Notes under the pieces: generated by a model
What the model was told of the DNA's origin: nothing
The model's database searches: none
Seen by the model: the letters and a program-made list of their open reading frames with translations, nothing else
Made by a program: the position numbers and the translations under genes
Origin: Acidobacteriota bacterium
GTDB lineage: Bacteria; Acidobacteriota; Terriglobia; Terriglobales; Acidobacteriaceae
Length of the DNA stretch: 64,000 nucleotides
Assembly (NCBI GenBank): GCA_021793405.1
Contig: JAJYSV010000004.1
Coordinates: 1 to 64,000, forward strand
Reading direction: 5' to 3'
Shown: piece after piece, positions 26,415 through 35,127 of the stretch
How positions within the stretch are numbered: the first letter of the stretch is position 1
How the letters are laid out: each line of letters begins with the position of its first letter

Positions 26415-27972
26415 AAACCGCGCTCGCAGGGCTCGTGCGTGGATACTGCACAGTTGCCTGATCGCTGCCATCTGTACGCTTGGCATGGCAACGGGGTGTG
26501 GCCAAAAGCCGGTCGATCCGAATACTGTGACGGTCGCGATTGAAAGCAGTCCGACCAATCTGGATCCGCGCATTGGGACCGATGCGCAATCGGAACTGAT
26601 CGATGAATTGATCTTCGATTCCCTGCTGAAAAAAGATAAGCAATTCAGTCTTCAGCCGGACCTGGCTGCCTCGTGGGAGATGCCCAATCCGTTGACCTAC
26701 ATTTTTCATCTGCGCAGCGGCGTCGAATTTCAAAATGGCCGGCCGCTCACGTCTCGCGATGTGAAATGGACCATCGATTCCATGAGGAACCATAGTATTT
26801 TGACCGCTAAATATCAGGCGTATCGCAACATTGCCGACGTTGCCACGCCGGATCCGGAGACGGTCGTGATTCACATGAGTCAGCCGGACTCGTCGCTGTT
26901 GTGGAATCTCTCCGACGGCGGTCTTGGCATTGTTCCCTATGGCAGCGGAAGCGATTTTCAGCAACATCCCATCGGGACGGGCCCGTTTCAATTTGTCCGG
27001 CAGGAGATGGACAAAGAGGTGGTGCTCGAACGCAATCCACAAAGCTGGCACGGCGTCCCAAAAATTGCGCGGCTTCGGTTCGAAGTGGTCCCGGATGCGA
27101 TGACGCGGGCGCTGGAGCTGCGCAAGGGCTCGGCGGATGTGGCGTCGAATGCGCTGTCGCCGGACATGGTCTGGTCGATGCGGCACGACCCGAAGCTGGC
27201 CATCGCAACGGCGCCCGGAACGGAGGTGCAATATCTCACCTTCAATCTGCGTCAGCCGTACCTGCGGGATGTGCGAGTGCGGCAGGCGATTGCGTATGCG
27301 ATGAACCGGACGCTGATTATCTCGACTGTTCTGCGCGGTCAGGCGCGGCTAGCGGACAGCCTGCTGCCGCCGGGCCATTGGGCCTATACCGGGGATGTTC
27401 CACACTATAACTATGACCCACAGAAAGCGAGGACGATGCTCGATGCAGCCGGGTACAAGCCGGGACGCGATGGCATCCGCTTTCATCTGACCATGAAGAC
27501 TTCGAACGACGAAGGCACGCGGCTGCTGGCGATGGCGTTGCAGCAACAATTGCGCGCGGTGGGGATTGCGCTGGATATTCGCAGTTTTGAGTTCGCCACT
27601 TTCTATTCCGATATTTCGCATGGATCGTTCGGCATCTACGGTCTGCGCTGGATTGGCGGCAACGAGGACCCGGATATTTTTCGATATGCATTCGCCACTT
27701 CCAGTATTCCGCCGCGTGGCGCCAATCGCGGAGATTACTCGAATGCGGAGGTCGACCAGCTGCTGCAAACCGCGTCGTCCGACTCAAACCAGTCGGACAG
27801 GCGCGCCGCGTATGTTCGCGTGCAGCAGATTCTTGCCAACGATCTGCCGACGTTGCCGCTGTGGTTTCTCGATTCGGTGGTGATCTATAACCGGCGGCTG
27901 AGCGGAGTGACGGCATCTCCGTCGGGGAATTTTTATTTTCTGGAAACTGTCGTTCCTCATGCGTCGCGTTAA
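26407..27972 (+). CDS. Oligopeptide-type ABC transporter substrate-binding lipoprotein
   Basis: A 521-residue SBP family 5 protein (DppA/OppA/MppA type). ATG 26407 begins a signal sequence ending in a probable lipobox (GMATGC), so the mature protein would be anchored by Cys. Family features are VTVAIESSPTNLDPRIGTDAQS, DSLLKKDKQFSLQPDLAASWE, YIFHLRSGVEFQNGRPLTSRDVKWT, VRQAIAYAMNRTLIISTVLRGQARLADSLLPPGHWAY and YDPQKARTMLDAAGY. It overlaps anmK by 8 bp and so appears to be co-expressed with the recycling genes. Capture of murein peptides, as with E. coli MppA, is a reasonable inference. No permease or ATPase follows directly; a lone DppB-type permease lies at 36438-37364 on the other strand. Confidence 0.88.
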   Translation: MTENRARRARAWILHSCLIAAICTLGMATGCGQKPVDPNTVTVAIESSPTNLDPRIGTDAQSELIDELIFDSLLKKDKQFSLQPDLAASWEMPNPLTYIFHLRSGVEFQNGRPLTSRDVKWTIDSMRNHSILTAKYQAYRNIADVATPDPETVVIHMSQPDSSLLWNLSDGGLGIVPYGSGSDFQQHPIGTGPFQFVRQEMDKEVVLERNPQSWHGVPKIARLRFEVVPDAMTRALELRKGSADVASNALSPDMVWSMRHDPKLAIATAPGTEVQYLTFNLRQPYLRDVRVRQAIAYAMNRTLIISTVLRGQARLADSLLPPGHWAYTGDVPHYNYDPQKARTMLDAAGYKPGRDGIRFHLTMKTSNDEGTRLLAMALQQQLRAVGIALDIRSFEFATFYSDISHGSFGIYGLRWIGGNEDPDIFRYAFATSSIPPRGANRGDYSNAEVDQLLQTASSDSNQSDRRAAYVRVQQILANDLPTLPLWFLDSVVIYNRRLSGVTASPSGNFYFLETVVPHASR

Positions 27973-27980
27973 GGTAATTT

Positions 27981-28847
27981 TTAGACTGGAAGGGTGCCGG
28001 CGGTGATCGGGGATTTCTTATGCAATGGCGTTGGAACGAAGCCGGCAAGCCGGAAGGTCAGCCACATGGCAGGCACCAAGAACACCGTGGAATTGAGCAC
28101 CCACATGATGACGCCGCCCGCCACCTGGTCCGAGAGCGCAGAGATATGAAAGGGATTGGGTTGGGCGACATAGAACCGGTAGATGGGATGATTGCAAAAA
28201 GCCAGGAACGCCGACAGCGCCGTGTTCACGATGTCCGCCGATAGCAGGTAGAGCAGGACCATCCAACCAGTGGAGCGAGCGCGGCTGGGCCAAGGGTGGA
28301 TGATCACCCACCAAAAGAGGATGGCCGTTCCGAGGAAGCAGAGGTGTTCGAAGTCGTGGACATTCTCGTCCTGCAAGGCAAGATCGTAGGCGGCAGGCAG
28401 ATGCCAGGCGAGAAAAACAAGATTGAATGTGAGCCAGGCGACGAGGGGCGTGATAAAGAATTGGCCGAGGCTGCGCAACCAGCGCGTGGCGATTAGCGGG
28501 CCGACGACACTCTTGACGATCCAGCGTGGCAATCCACGCAAGAGCGGGACAACGGGCGCGCCCAACAGGACCAACGGAGGCACGGCCGACATCAACAGGA
28601 AATGCTGGACCATATGGGCGCTCAGTAGCGCGTCCGCGAAACCATCGATGGGCGAGGCGATCGCCAGCCACAGAACCGCCATGCCGCTCAGGAAAAACAG
28701 CATCCGCGTGAAGGTAAAGTATGCCCGCCGCGTGCGGCGAATCGCAACCCAGCCGCGGATATAGATTGCCGATACCGCGAGGACGGCGATGGTCAGCCAG
28801 AACGGCGGCGACCATGCGGCGAAAATGGCTTGCGTAGCGGTTGACAT
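27981..28847 (-). CDS. ctaG: CtaG-type (caa3) cytochrome c oxidase assembly protein
   Basis: A 288-residue membrane protein of the CtaG_caa3 family, needed for assembly of caa3-type cytochrome oxidases in Gram-positive models. About seven membrane helices are visible. Typical segments are AHMVQHFLLMSAVPPLVLLGAP, the His-rich VHDFEHLCFLGTAILFWWVIIHPWP and LNSTVFLVPAMWLTFRLAGF. It is unrelated in sequence to the copper chaperone Cox11/CtaG of proteobacteria. It lies at the downstream end of the respiratory locus, 177 bp after the cytochrome b gene, with a dispersed repeat between them. Confidence 0.9.
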   Translation of the reverse strand: MSTATQAIFAAWSPPFWLTIAVLAVSAIYIRGWVAIRRTRRAYFTFTRMLFFLSGMAVLWLAIASPIDGFADALLSAHMVQHFLLMSAVPPLVLLGAPVVPLLRGLPRWIVKSVVGPLIATRWLRSLGQFFITPLVAWLTFNLVFLAWHLPAAYDLALQDENVHDFEHLCFLGTAILFWWVIIHPWPSRARSTGWMVLLYLLSADIVNTALSAFLAFCNHPIYRFYVAQPNPFHISALSDQVAGGVIMWVLNSTVFLVPAMWLTFRLAGFVPTPLHKKSPITAGTLPV

Positions 28848-28914
28848 AGGGTCAGCCTAATCCGGATTTACAGTTGGCAGCTTGCCACACAAGAGGGTAG
28901 TCCTCCTCAGTGCA

Positions 28915-29000
28915 GCGAATGATCCAGAGGTGTTGACGGAACTCACTACCCCAATGTTCTCTGGATTCTTCGCTCCGCTGCGCGTCGTTCAGAATGACTC
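28915..29000. repeat. Dispersed repeat: imperfect hairpin plus GAATGACTC tail
   Basis: GCGAATGATCCAGAG (28915-28929) pairs imperfectly with the CTCTGGATTCTTCGC block around 28959-28973. GAATGACTC follows at 28992-29000. The TCTGGATTCTTC and GAATGACTC blocks are shared with the element at 4092-4222. It lies between ctaG and the cytochrome b gene. Confidence 0.6.
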
Positions 29001-29023
29001 CCCTTCAACACAGTTTCACACCT

Positions 29024-30529
29024 CTACTGGCTTTCGTCAGAAGAGTGCCCCGGAGATTGCGCCGACTCACTCTGCATCAATCTGTGCACATCATTCTGTG
29101 CCGGCCGTTCATTGCCATTCAACGTCTCGAGGAAGCTGACGAGCGCGGTGACCTGCGGCGGACTCAGAGCGTTGCCGTAGGCCGGCATGTTACCGCCGCC
29201 CTGCAACACCTGGCGGATCAGCTCACTTTCAGACAGTCGCGTGGCCACCATATCGAGATCGGGACCACGCTGGCCGCCCAGACCGCCGAGCGCGTGGCAA
29301 TTGCGACATTGCATCTGCTGGAATACGAGCGCTCCCTGGCGTTGCAACGGAGTTCGCCCTTTCAGATACTTTGGCTGCACAGCATCGCCGCTCCAGGCAT
29401 CCATAACCGGACTCCATGGAGGATGTTGGCCGAGACTGGTGAGGATCGAAAGCGAGACTGCAATCACGGAGACCATGAGCACGGCAACGGGACGGCGTGA
29501 CCAGTGTTTTTCTCCTTCGCCCGCGTACAGCGGCAGCCCCAGCATGGCGCAGATCACGACGATGGGAGTGATGAGGAGTAGTGGCGTTTCCAAAGCGGGC
29601 GGAGCCAAGGCGAAGACCGCATAAACCCATAGGAACGGAAGGTCCGGCTTGGGAACGGTCTGGATGATGGTGGGATCGGGGGGTCCGCTGGGCCCGATAG
29701 GTCCAAAGAAAAATGCGCACGCCATGATCGCCAGAATAATGGCGGCGGAGAAGGTGACATCCTTCCACGCCGCATCCGGAACGAAGGGGACGCCGTCCTG
29801 GTGGATCTCGGCTTCGTATTCCTTGACGTAAGTGCTCCGGCGCACCAGGCGACCGGGCATGGGCCACTCACTGATGCCGAGGTACAGCACCATCCATACA
29901 TGCACGGCCACCAAGGCGAGGAGGATTCCAGGAATAACAAAGACATGTAGAGCGAAGAAGCGGGAGAATGTAGTGGCACCGATGATCGGGCCGCCGAGCA
30001 TCAGATGAACCAACTCCCCGCCGATCCATGGGACCCTGCCCATGATGGAGGCGCCAATCCCCAATCCCCAATAGGCATCCTGATCGAAGCGCAAGACCTG
30101 CCCGGTAAACGCCATGCCCAGCGTCATCAGCAGTAAAAACACACCGACAATCCAGGTAAGTTCGCGAGGATACTTGTAGGAGCCGAACATGAAAACCTGG
30201 GTCATGTGAATGATGACGATGGCGACCATGAAATCCGATCCCCACCCGTGCAAGGCGCGGATAAACCAGCCCAGCGGAATATTGTGATTGATAAAAATCA
30301 GACTGGTCCAAGCGTGTTGGGCGGTGGGCGTATAGATAAGCGCCAGCAGGATGCCTGTCACAATCTGTAAGCCGAAAATCATCGCCGCTGCACTGCCGAA
30401 GACGTACCACCAGCTGGCGCTGCTTTTTGGAATGGGATGCTCGGCGGCCTCGGTGATTGGCTTGACCAACCCCAGGCGCCGATCGAACCACTGATAGAGC
30501 TTCAGGCTCTTTTGTTTTATCCCAGACAT
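29024..30529 (-). CDS. Cytochrome b (b6/subunit IV-like) fused to a cytochrome c domain
   Basis: A 501-residue protein that combines a full cytochrome b and a haem c domain. The N-terminal half has the b-haem His pairs (IRALHGWGSDFMVAIVIIHM... and FFALHVFVIPGILLALVAVHVWMV) and the Qo-site region. A PDPT-containing loop (GPSGPPDPTIIQTVPKPDLPFLWVYAVFALAPP) resembles subunit IV. After the last membrane helices a CRNCH motif (about residue 406) begins a cytochrome c domain with GGGNMPAYGNALSP as the Met-ligand region. This makes it the quinol-oxidising core of a bc-type complex with its own electron acceptor domain. The chosen start is ATG 30529 (MSGIKQKSLKLYQWFDRR). It overlaps the Rieske gene by 13 bp. 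Confidence 0.9.
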   Translation of the reverse strand: MSGIKQKSLKLYQWFDRRLGLVKPITEAAEHPIPKSSASWWYVFGSAAAMIFGLQIVTGILLALIYTPTAQHAWTSLIFINHNIPLGWFIRALHGWGSDFMVAIVIIHMTQVFMFGSYKYPRELTWIVGVFLLLMTLGMAFTGQVLRFDQDAYWGLGIGASIMGRVPWIGGELVHLMLGGPIIGATTFSRFFALHVFVIPGILLALVAVHVWMVLYLGISEWPMPGRLVRRSTYVKEYEAEIHQDGVPFVPDAAWKDVTFSAAIILAIMACAFFFGPIGPSGPPDPTIIQTVPKPDLPFLWVYAVFALAPPALETPLLLITPIVVICAMLGLPLYAGEGEKHWSRRPVAVLMVSVIAVSLSILTSLGQHPPWSPVMDAWSGDAVQPKYLKGRTPLQRQGALVFQQMQCRNCHALGGLGGQRGPDLDMVATRLSESELIRQVLQGGGNMPAYGNALSPPQVTALVSFLETLNGNERPAQNDVHRLMQSESAQSPGHSSDESQ

Positions 30530-31173
30530 GTCTTGCTTCCCGGCTTGGCTATGCTTGCTTGGGTAGACAAGGTGGGCAACTCTCCGGCCCAGATCATCAG
30601 TTGATTGCCTGCGACTTTGTATTTGTACTGATACAGACCGCGCGGCGGAGGCCCTGCGGCAACGGCTCCATCCTGGTAATAGACGCCGCCGTGGCAGGGG
30701 CACATGAAAAGTTTCGACTGCGGAAACCAGTGCACGGGGCATTCCATGTGCGCACAGTTGATGGCGAAGACCTGAAATCGAGTGTTGTCGATATTGCGCA
30801 CCCAGCACGGCAGGGTCCGGGTTTGGCCGTCCGCGGGCGTACCTTCTGGATTGCGATACCGGCCTAATCTGGTTTCGCCCGGAGGAAACTGATCCAGATT
30901 CCCCACCGGCACCCAGTGATTGTAACTGTCGTTCCGCTTGAATACAGGGCCGAGGAGATACCCGAGCACAGGCACTGCTAAAACCGCGCCGACGGCGCCA
31001 TTCAGCAGAACCGCCACCTTAAAAAGAAATTTCCGTCGCGAGTGTTCGCTCGGCTGATCTAGCGGATTCTCGATGATCGGGTGCTTGAACAAATCCTTCC
31101 AAGGTTTCTTCACGGTCACTCCTGCCGCGGATTTCTCCGCTGGTTTACTTTCCTCGTGCGGGCTGTTCGGCAC
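30517..31173 (-). CDS. qcrA: Rieske [2Fe-2S] subunit of a bc-type complex
   Basis: A 218-residue Rieske protein. A single N-terminal membrane helix (KFLFKVAVLLNGAVGAVLAVPVLGYLLG, with twin-arginine-like SRRKFLF before it) anchors it, and Tat export is therefore likely. The cluster ligands are C-x-H in NCAHMECPVHW and C-x2-H in FMCPCHGGVYY. The extra Cys pair forms the stabilising disulfide. It passes electrons from quinol at cytochrome b to the c-type haems. The start is GTG 31173, overlapping the dihaem cytochrome gene by 29 bp; the cytochrome b gene follows with 13 bp overlap. This tight packing indicates one operon. Confidence 0.93.
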   Translation of the reverse strand: MPNSPHEESKPAEKSAAGVTVKKPWKDLFKHPIIENPLDQPSEHSRRKFLFKVAVLLNGAVGAVLAVPVLGYLLGPVFKRNDSYNHWVPVGNLDQFPPGETRLGRYRNPEGTPADGQTRTLPCWVRNIDNTRFQVFAINCAHMECPVHWFPQSKLFMCPCHGGVYYQDGAVAAGPPPRGLYQYKYKVAGNQLMIWAGELPTLSTQASIAKPGSKTCLG

Positions 31174-31921
31174 TGACTGCCGGCGAGCCTGGAAACGGCT
31201 GGCCCGGAAACTGTACGCGGTGCGACGTCAGCCACGCGACCACGTCGGTAACGTCTTTGTCCGTCATCGGCTTCGCTGTCCCATCTCCGCGCCAGTCCGG
31301 CATGCCTTCGCCCGGCAGCCCGGAAACAACAATGTCTCGCAGTCCCTGATCGCTCACCAGCGAAAGAAATGTGGGATCGACGATGGAACCTGCGGCGGCA
31401 TGTGCGGGTTTCGCAGCGCCGGGAGAAAGCCCTTGTCCGTCATCGCCGTGACAGCGGGCGCAATGCATCTGGAAGGCGGCCTTTCCGGCTGCGACATCGC
31501 CTTTCGAAGCTGGCGCATAACCGGGGGCGTTGGCTGCATCCGAAGCCCCGGACTTCCCCCAGTTGGAAATCATTCCATTGACAATATTCTCGACCTGCTG
31601 GTCGGATAAGAATCCGCCGCCACTGTAGGCAAAGGCGGGCATCAATGTGTTGGGTACGCCATTGCTGACGATCTGGACGAGACGATCGTGCCCGGCCCAG
31701 GCCAGATAGACGGGATTGTCCATCGGAAGCGCCGCGCCGCTCAAGCCTTGATCGCCGTGACAGGCCGAGCAGTTGTTCTTATACAAAACATCGAATTTGA
31801 GTGTCTGGTCCGGGCGCATGGTTTCCGGCCGGAAGCCGGGCTTTCCCGGAGGGTGACAACCCGCAGCGCCGAGCGCGACCGCGGCGGACAAAATCATCGC
31901 TCCCATGGACTTTCTCTTCAT
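31145..31921 (-). CDS. Dihaem cytochrome c lipoprotein of the respiratory locus
   Basis: A 258-residue protein from ATG 31921. The N-terminus MKRKSMGAMILSAAVALGAAGCHPPG looks like a lipoprotein signal (GAAGC). Two cytochrome c domains follow, with CSACH and CARCH, each with a Met-containing segment (NTLMPAFAYSGGGFL and LPGEGMPDWRGDG). It overlaps the membrane-protein gene upstream by 4 bp and the Rieske gene downstream by 29 bp. It probably links the Rieske/cytochrome b complex to the oxidase, replacing a soluble cytochrome c. Confidence 0.88.
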   Translation of the reverse strand: MKRKSMGAMILSAAVALGAAGCHPPGKPGFRPETMRPDQTLKFDVLYKNNCSACHGDQGLSGAALPMDNPVYLAWAGHDRLVQIVSNGVPNTLMPAFAYSGGGFLSDQQVENIVNGMISNWGKSGASDAANAPGYAPASKGDVAAGKAAFQMHCARCHGDDGQGLSPGAAKPAHAAAGSIVDPTFLSLVSDQGLRDIVVSGLPGEGMPDWRGDGTAKPMTDKDVTDVVAWLTSHRVQFPGQPFPGSPAVSAEQPARGK

Positions 31922-32778
31922 TGGTCGCGATCCTTTTCGCGGGCTTGTTCTTCTATTCCCTGAGAGATCAGTCCAGCGCGTTCGGCGAATGGACGAGCTT
32001 GGAATTGCGGGGTTCGGACGCGAACATGCAGGTTCACGACGAATCCAGCCACCAGGCCGAAGGCAATCTGCGACGCAATAAACCATAGCCAGTCGATTCG
32101 CTCGTTCAGCAGAGGATTGACCGCCGCCAGGCCGCCATACAGAAGCCCACTCCAGAAGATGGGCGCGAGAAACCCGGCGGTTGCAATCGGTTCCCATGGA
32201 AACATGGGAAGGATGGCGCCATAGAGGAGTCCGACGAGAACGGAAGCGAGCGCGTGAACACCTACTGCCACCAGCAGTCCTTCCAGATGAAACGCGGATA
32301 GGAATGCTGTGTTGCGCTCCGCCCAGCCGGGAATCGCGATCGCCGCCAACAGATTGGGCGCGTACCAGAGGCTGTGATAGCGGATCAGTCCATACAGGGT
32401 GGCGGGCGCGATCATGGCGATTCCGCCGGCAATTCCACCTTGCACGCCAGCGCCCAGAGTGTATCGTTCGACCGGCAGGAAAGTACGGTGCGACTGCGCG
32501 ACTGGCAGGCGCGCCACTTGCTCGCGAGAGCTTTTGATTTCGACGATTTCGGTGACGACCGATACGTCCTCGTGCTGCTCGTGGGGCAATACAGCGTGGA
32601 ACCAGCCAATGGCGGAGCGCAACGTCAGGACCAGCCCGAGGGCGCTGATCGCCCAACTGGTTACCAAGCCAGCAAACAGAAGAGTCACGCCGAACGCCAG
32701 CACGATGGGCCATGCGGTGGGTGCCGGCATGTGAATCATATGCTGGCCAGGATGGCTTTGGTCAGTATCGGTTTTCAT
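31918..32778 (-). CDS. Polytopic membrane protein of the respiratory locus, unknown role
   Basis: A 286-residue protein with about seven predicted membrane helices, among them WPIVLAFGVTLLFAGLVTSWAISALGLVL near the start and GGIAGGIAMIAPATLYGLI. The HAVLPHEQHEDV segment after the first two helices is His/Glu-rich. No enzyme motif or haem site is evident. It lies between coxC (9-bp gap) and the dihaem cytochrome (4-bp overlap), so it must be expressed with them. An accessory subunit, or an assembly factor of the combined complex, is the natural guess. I do not recognise a named family. Confidence 0.7.
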   Translation of the reverse strand: MKTDTDQSHPGQHMIHMPAPTAWPIVLAFGVTLLFAGLVTSWAISALGLVLTLRSAIGWFHAVLPHEQHEDVSVVTEIVEIKSSREQVARLPVAQSHRTFLPVERYTLGAGVQGGIAGGIAMIAPATLYGLIRYHSLWYAPNLLAAIAIPGWAERNTAFLSAFHLEGLLVAVGVHALASVLVGLLYGAILPMFPWEPIATAGFLAPIFWSGLLYGGLAAVNPLLNERIDWLWFIASQIAFGLVAGFVVNLHVRVRTPQFQARPFAERAGLISQGIEEQAREKDRDQ

Positions 32779-32787
32779 AATCTTGTG

Positions 32788-33384
32788 TCATCTTCCGATT
32801 ACATATACGACGAGAAAAACAACCGCCCACACGGCATCGACAAAATGCCAGTACATGGACAATGCGTGAAAATGATCGACGTGGTCCCGAGTGACCTTGC
32901 CAAACAGCCCGAGGACGAGGACGACGCTCAACATTATCAATCCGATGAGAACGTGAGTGGCATGCAGGCCAACCAGAGAATAAAACGTGGTGCCGAACAA
33001 GCTGGTGCGAATGGTGAAATGGTGTTTGTAGATCAGGTCATACCATTCTCTTCCGGTGCCGAGGAGAAAAATAATGCCCAGCAGGACAGTGCCCGTCAGC
33101 CATCCTGTAAAAGACAATTGGCTGCGCTTCTGGAGTCCGTTCACTGCAAAATGGACGGTGAGGCTGCTGGAAAATAGACAGATGGTGCCGAAGATGGGAA
33201 GGTGGAGGATCTCCTTTGGCGTGGGTCCGCTGAGACTCTTGCCAATGTAGAAGAGGTAGGCCACAACGAAGATGAGGAACATGGCCGATTCCGCCATGAT
33301 CAAGCACCACATGCCCACCGTGCCTTTATAGGGCAGGACCCAAACTTCATCCTTGCTGTCGAGGGTGAATGGAATTGTCGTCAT
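32788..33384 (-). CDS. coxC: Cytochrome c oxidase subunit III
   Basis: A 198-residue five-helix subunit III of haem-copper oxidases. Characteristic segments are GMWCLIMAESAMFLIFVVAYLFY with the buried Glu, REWYDLIYKHHFTIRTSLFGTTFYSLVGLHATHVLIGLIML and FHALSMYWHFVDAVWAVVFLVVYVIG at the C-terminus. The short length (no first two helices) is usual for the bacterial caa3/aa3 group. ATG 33384 overlaps the coxA stop by 4 bp. Confidence 0.94.
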   Translation of the reverse strand: MTTIPFTLDSKDEVWVLPYKGTVGMWCLIMAESAMFLIFVVAYLFYIGKSLSGPTPKEILHLPIFGTICLFSSSLTVHFAVNGLQKRSQLSFTGWLTGTVLLGIIFLLGTGREWYDLIYKHHFTIRTSLFGTTFYSLVGLHATHVLIGLIMLSVVLVLGLFGKVTRDHVDHFHALSMYWHFVDAVWAVVFLVVYVIGR

Positions 33385-35102
33385 TTGTTGGCCGCCAACT
33401 GATTTTCGGTTTCGACCTCATACTTCCAATCCGGATCTTCGGGATGCTTGAGATCCCACAGCGGACGGCGGCTTCGAACCTTGGGCTCGTCAGCAAAGTT
33501 GTAGCTGGGCGGCGGAGAGGTGGTCGCCCATTCCAGCGTCCAGGCATCCCAGGGATCGTTGTCGGCCAGTTCCCCGACAAAATGCGAGCGAACCAGATTG
33601 TAGACAAAGATGAGGATGGCAATCGCCTGAATAAATGCGCCAATGGTTATGATCATGTTCCAGATCGCCCAATGGTGGCCCGGCTCATAGGTGTAGATTT
33701 CCCGCGGCATTCCCAAAAGCCCTGGGATATGCATAGTGTCGAACGTCATGTGAAAGCCGAGGACAAACAGCCAGAAGTTCCATTTGCCCAGAGTTTCGCT
33801 CATCATGCGCCCCGTCATTTTCGGAAACCAATAATAGAAAGCAGCGAACAGGGCAAACAGGATGCCGCCGACGATGACGTAATGAAAATGCGCGACCACA
33901 AAATAGGAGTTATGCAGTTGCCAGTCGAACGGCGCGACCGCCAACATGACTCCGGTAAGGCCGGCGAGGGTGAATTGAAACAGGAATGCGGTGCAAAACA
34001 GCATCGGAACGGTGAAGTAGATCTTGCCGCCCCACATGGTCGCCAGCCAGTTAAAGATTTTTATTCCGGTGGGGATGGCGATAATCATCGTCGAGAGGAC
34101 GAACGCCGTATTGGCTGCAGCTCCCATGCCAACGGTGAACATGTGGTGCGCCCAAACGGTGAAGCTGATAAATCCGATGCCCACCGAGGCTGCCACCATG
34201 GCCGGATAGCCGAAGATCGCTTTGCGGGAGAACACGGGAATGATCTCATTCACAAAGCCGAAGGCGGGCAGTACAAGAATATAGACCTCGGGATGTCCGA
34301 AGATCCAGAAGAAATGCGCCCACAGAACAGCCGAGCCGCCGGCCTGCGTATCGAAAAAATGTCCGCCGAGAAAGCGGTCGACCAAGAGCATGAGCTGGGC
34401 CGCGCCAAGTGGGGGGATCGCGCCCAGAATCAGCACCGATGTGACCAGCATCAGCCAGACGAAAAGCGGCATACGGTTCAGCTTCATGCCTTTGCAGCGC
34501 AGACAAAGCGTCGTCGCAACGGTATTCAAGGCGGTGCCAATGCTTCCGATGCCACTGATAAAAATTCCTAGCGCCCAGTAGTCGGCGGCATGGCTTTTTG
34601 AGAATGCGACGGAGGTGAGCGGCGCGTAGGCGAACCAGCCCTGATCCGGAATTCCGGCCCCGCCGAAGAGACCTTTTCCGCCGAGGAAGCTGAAGTAGAG
34701 CAGCGACGCGCCAAATAGAAAGATCCAGAAGCTGAAGGCGTTGAGCCGGGGGAACGCCATGTCCCTGGCCCCAATCATGAGCGGCACCAGGTAATTTCCA
34801 AAGCCCAGCAGAATAGGCATGGCAACAAAAAAGATCATGGTGGTGCCATGCAGAGTGAAGAGCTGGTTGTATTGCTCCGGCGAGACGAACGTCGACTCGG
34901 GCCGGGCCAACTGAATCCGTATGAGCAGGGCTTCGACGCCGCCGATCACGAGAAACATCAGCGCGGCGGCGATATACATCATGCCGATCTTTTTATGATC
35001 GGTGGTGACGATCCACTCATGCATCACCTCCAACCACAGGCGGGCATGCTTCTCTTTCGGTGTGCGATCGACCGCTCCTGACAGTGGTATGGAATCAGCC
35101 AT
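33381..35102 (-). CDS. coxA: Cytochrome c oxidase subunit I
   Basis: The catalytic subunit that reduces oxygen at a haem-CuB centre and pumps protons. At 573 residues it has 12 or more helices. The CuB/Tyr motif is in WIFGHPEVYILVLPAFGFVNEIIPVFSRK, the haem ligands are in LHGTTMIFFVAMPILLGFGNYLVPLMIGARDMAFPRLNAF and LHNSYFVVAHFHYVIVGGILF, and YMWHHMF-like His are present in WAHHMFTVGM. The HPEVY sequence and the preceding residues mark the A-family. It lies 25 bp after coxB in the operon. Confidence 0.97.
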   Translation of the reverse strand: MADSIPLSGAVDRTPKEKHARLWLEVMHEWIVTTDHKKIGMMYIAAALMFLVIGGVEALLIRIQLARPESTFVSPEQYNQLFTLHGTTMIFFVAMPILLGFGNYLVPLMIGARDMAFPRLNAFSFWIFLFGASLLYFSFLGGKGLFGGAGIPDQGWFAYAPLTSVAFSKSHAADYWALGIFISGIGSIGTALNTVATTLCLRCKGMKLNRMPLFVWLMLVTSVLILGAIPPLGAAQLMLLVDRFLGGHFFDTQAGGSAVLWAHFFWIFGHPEVYILVLPAFGFVNEIIPVFSRKAIFGYPAMVAASVGIGFISFTVWAHHMFTVGMGAAANTAFVLSTMIIAIPTGIKIFNWLATMWGGKIYFTVPMLFCTAFLFQFTLAGLTGVMLAVAPFDWQLHNSYFVVAHFHYVIVGGILFALFAAFYYWFPKMTGRMMSETLGKWNFWLFVLGFHMTFDTMHIPGLLGMPREIYTYEPGHHWAIWNMIITIGAFIQAIAILIFVYNLVRSHFVGELADNDPWDAWTLEWATTSPPPSYNFADEPKVRSRRPLWDLKHPEDPDWKYEVETENQLAANK

Positions 35103-35127
35103 AACGTGCGTCTCTCACTTCCACAGC

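Noticed and set aside
33369-34571. 400-residue open frame antisense to coxA
   Set aside because: A Gly/Asp/His-rich shadow frame; coxA is unmistakable on the other strand.
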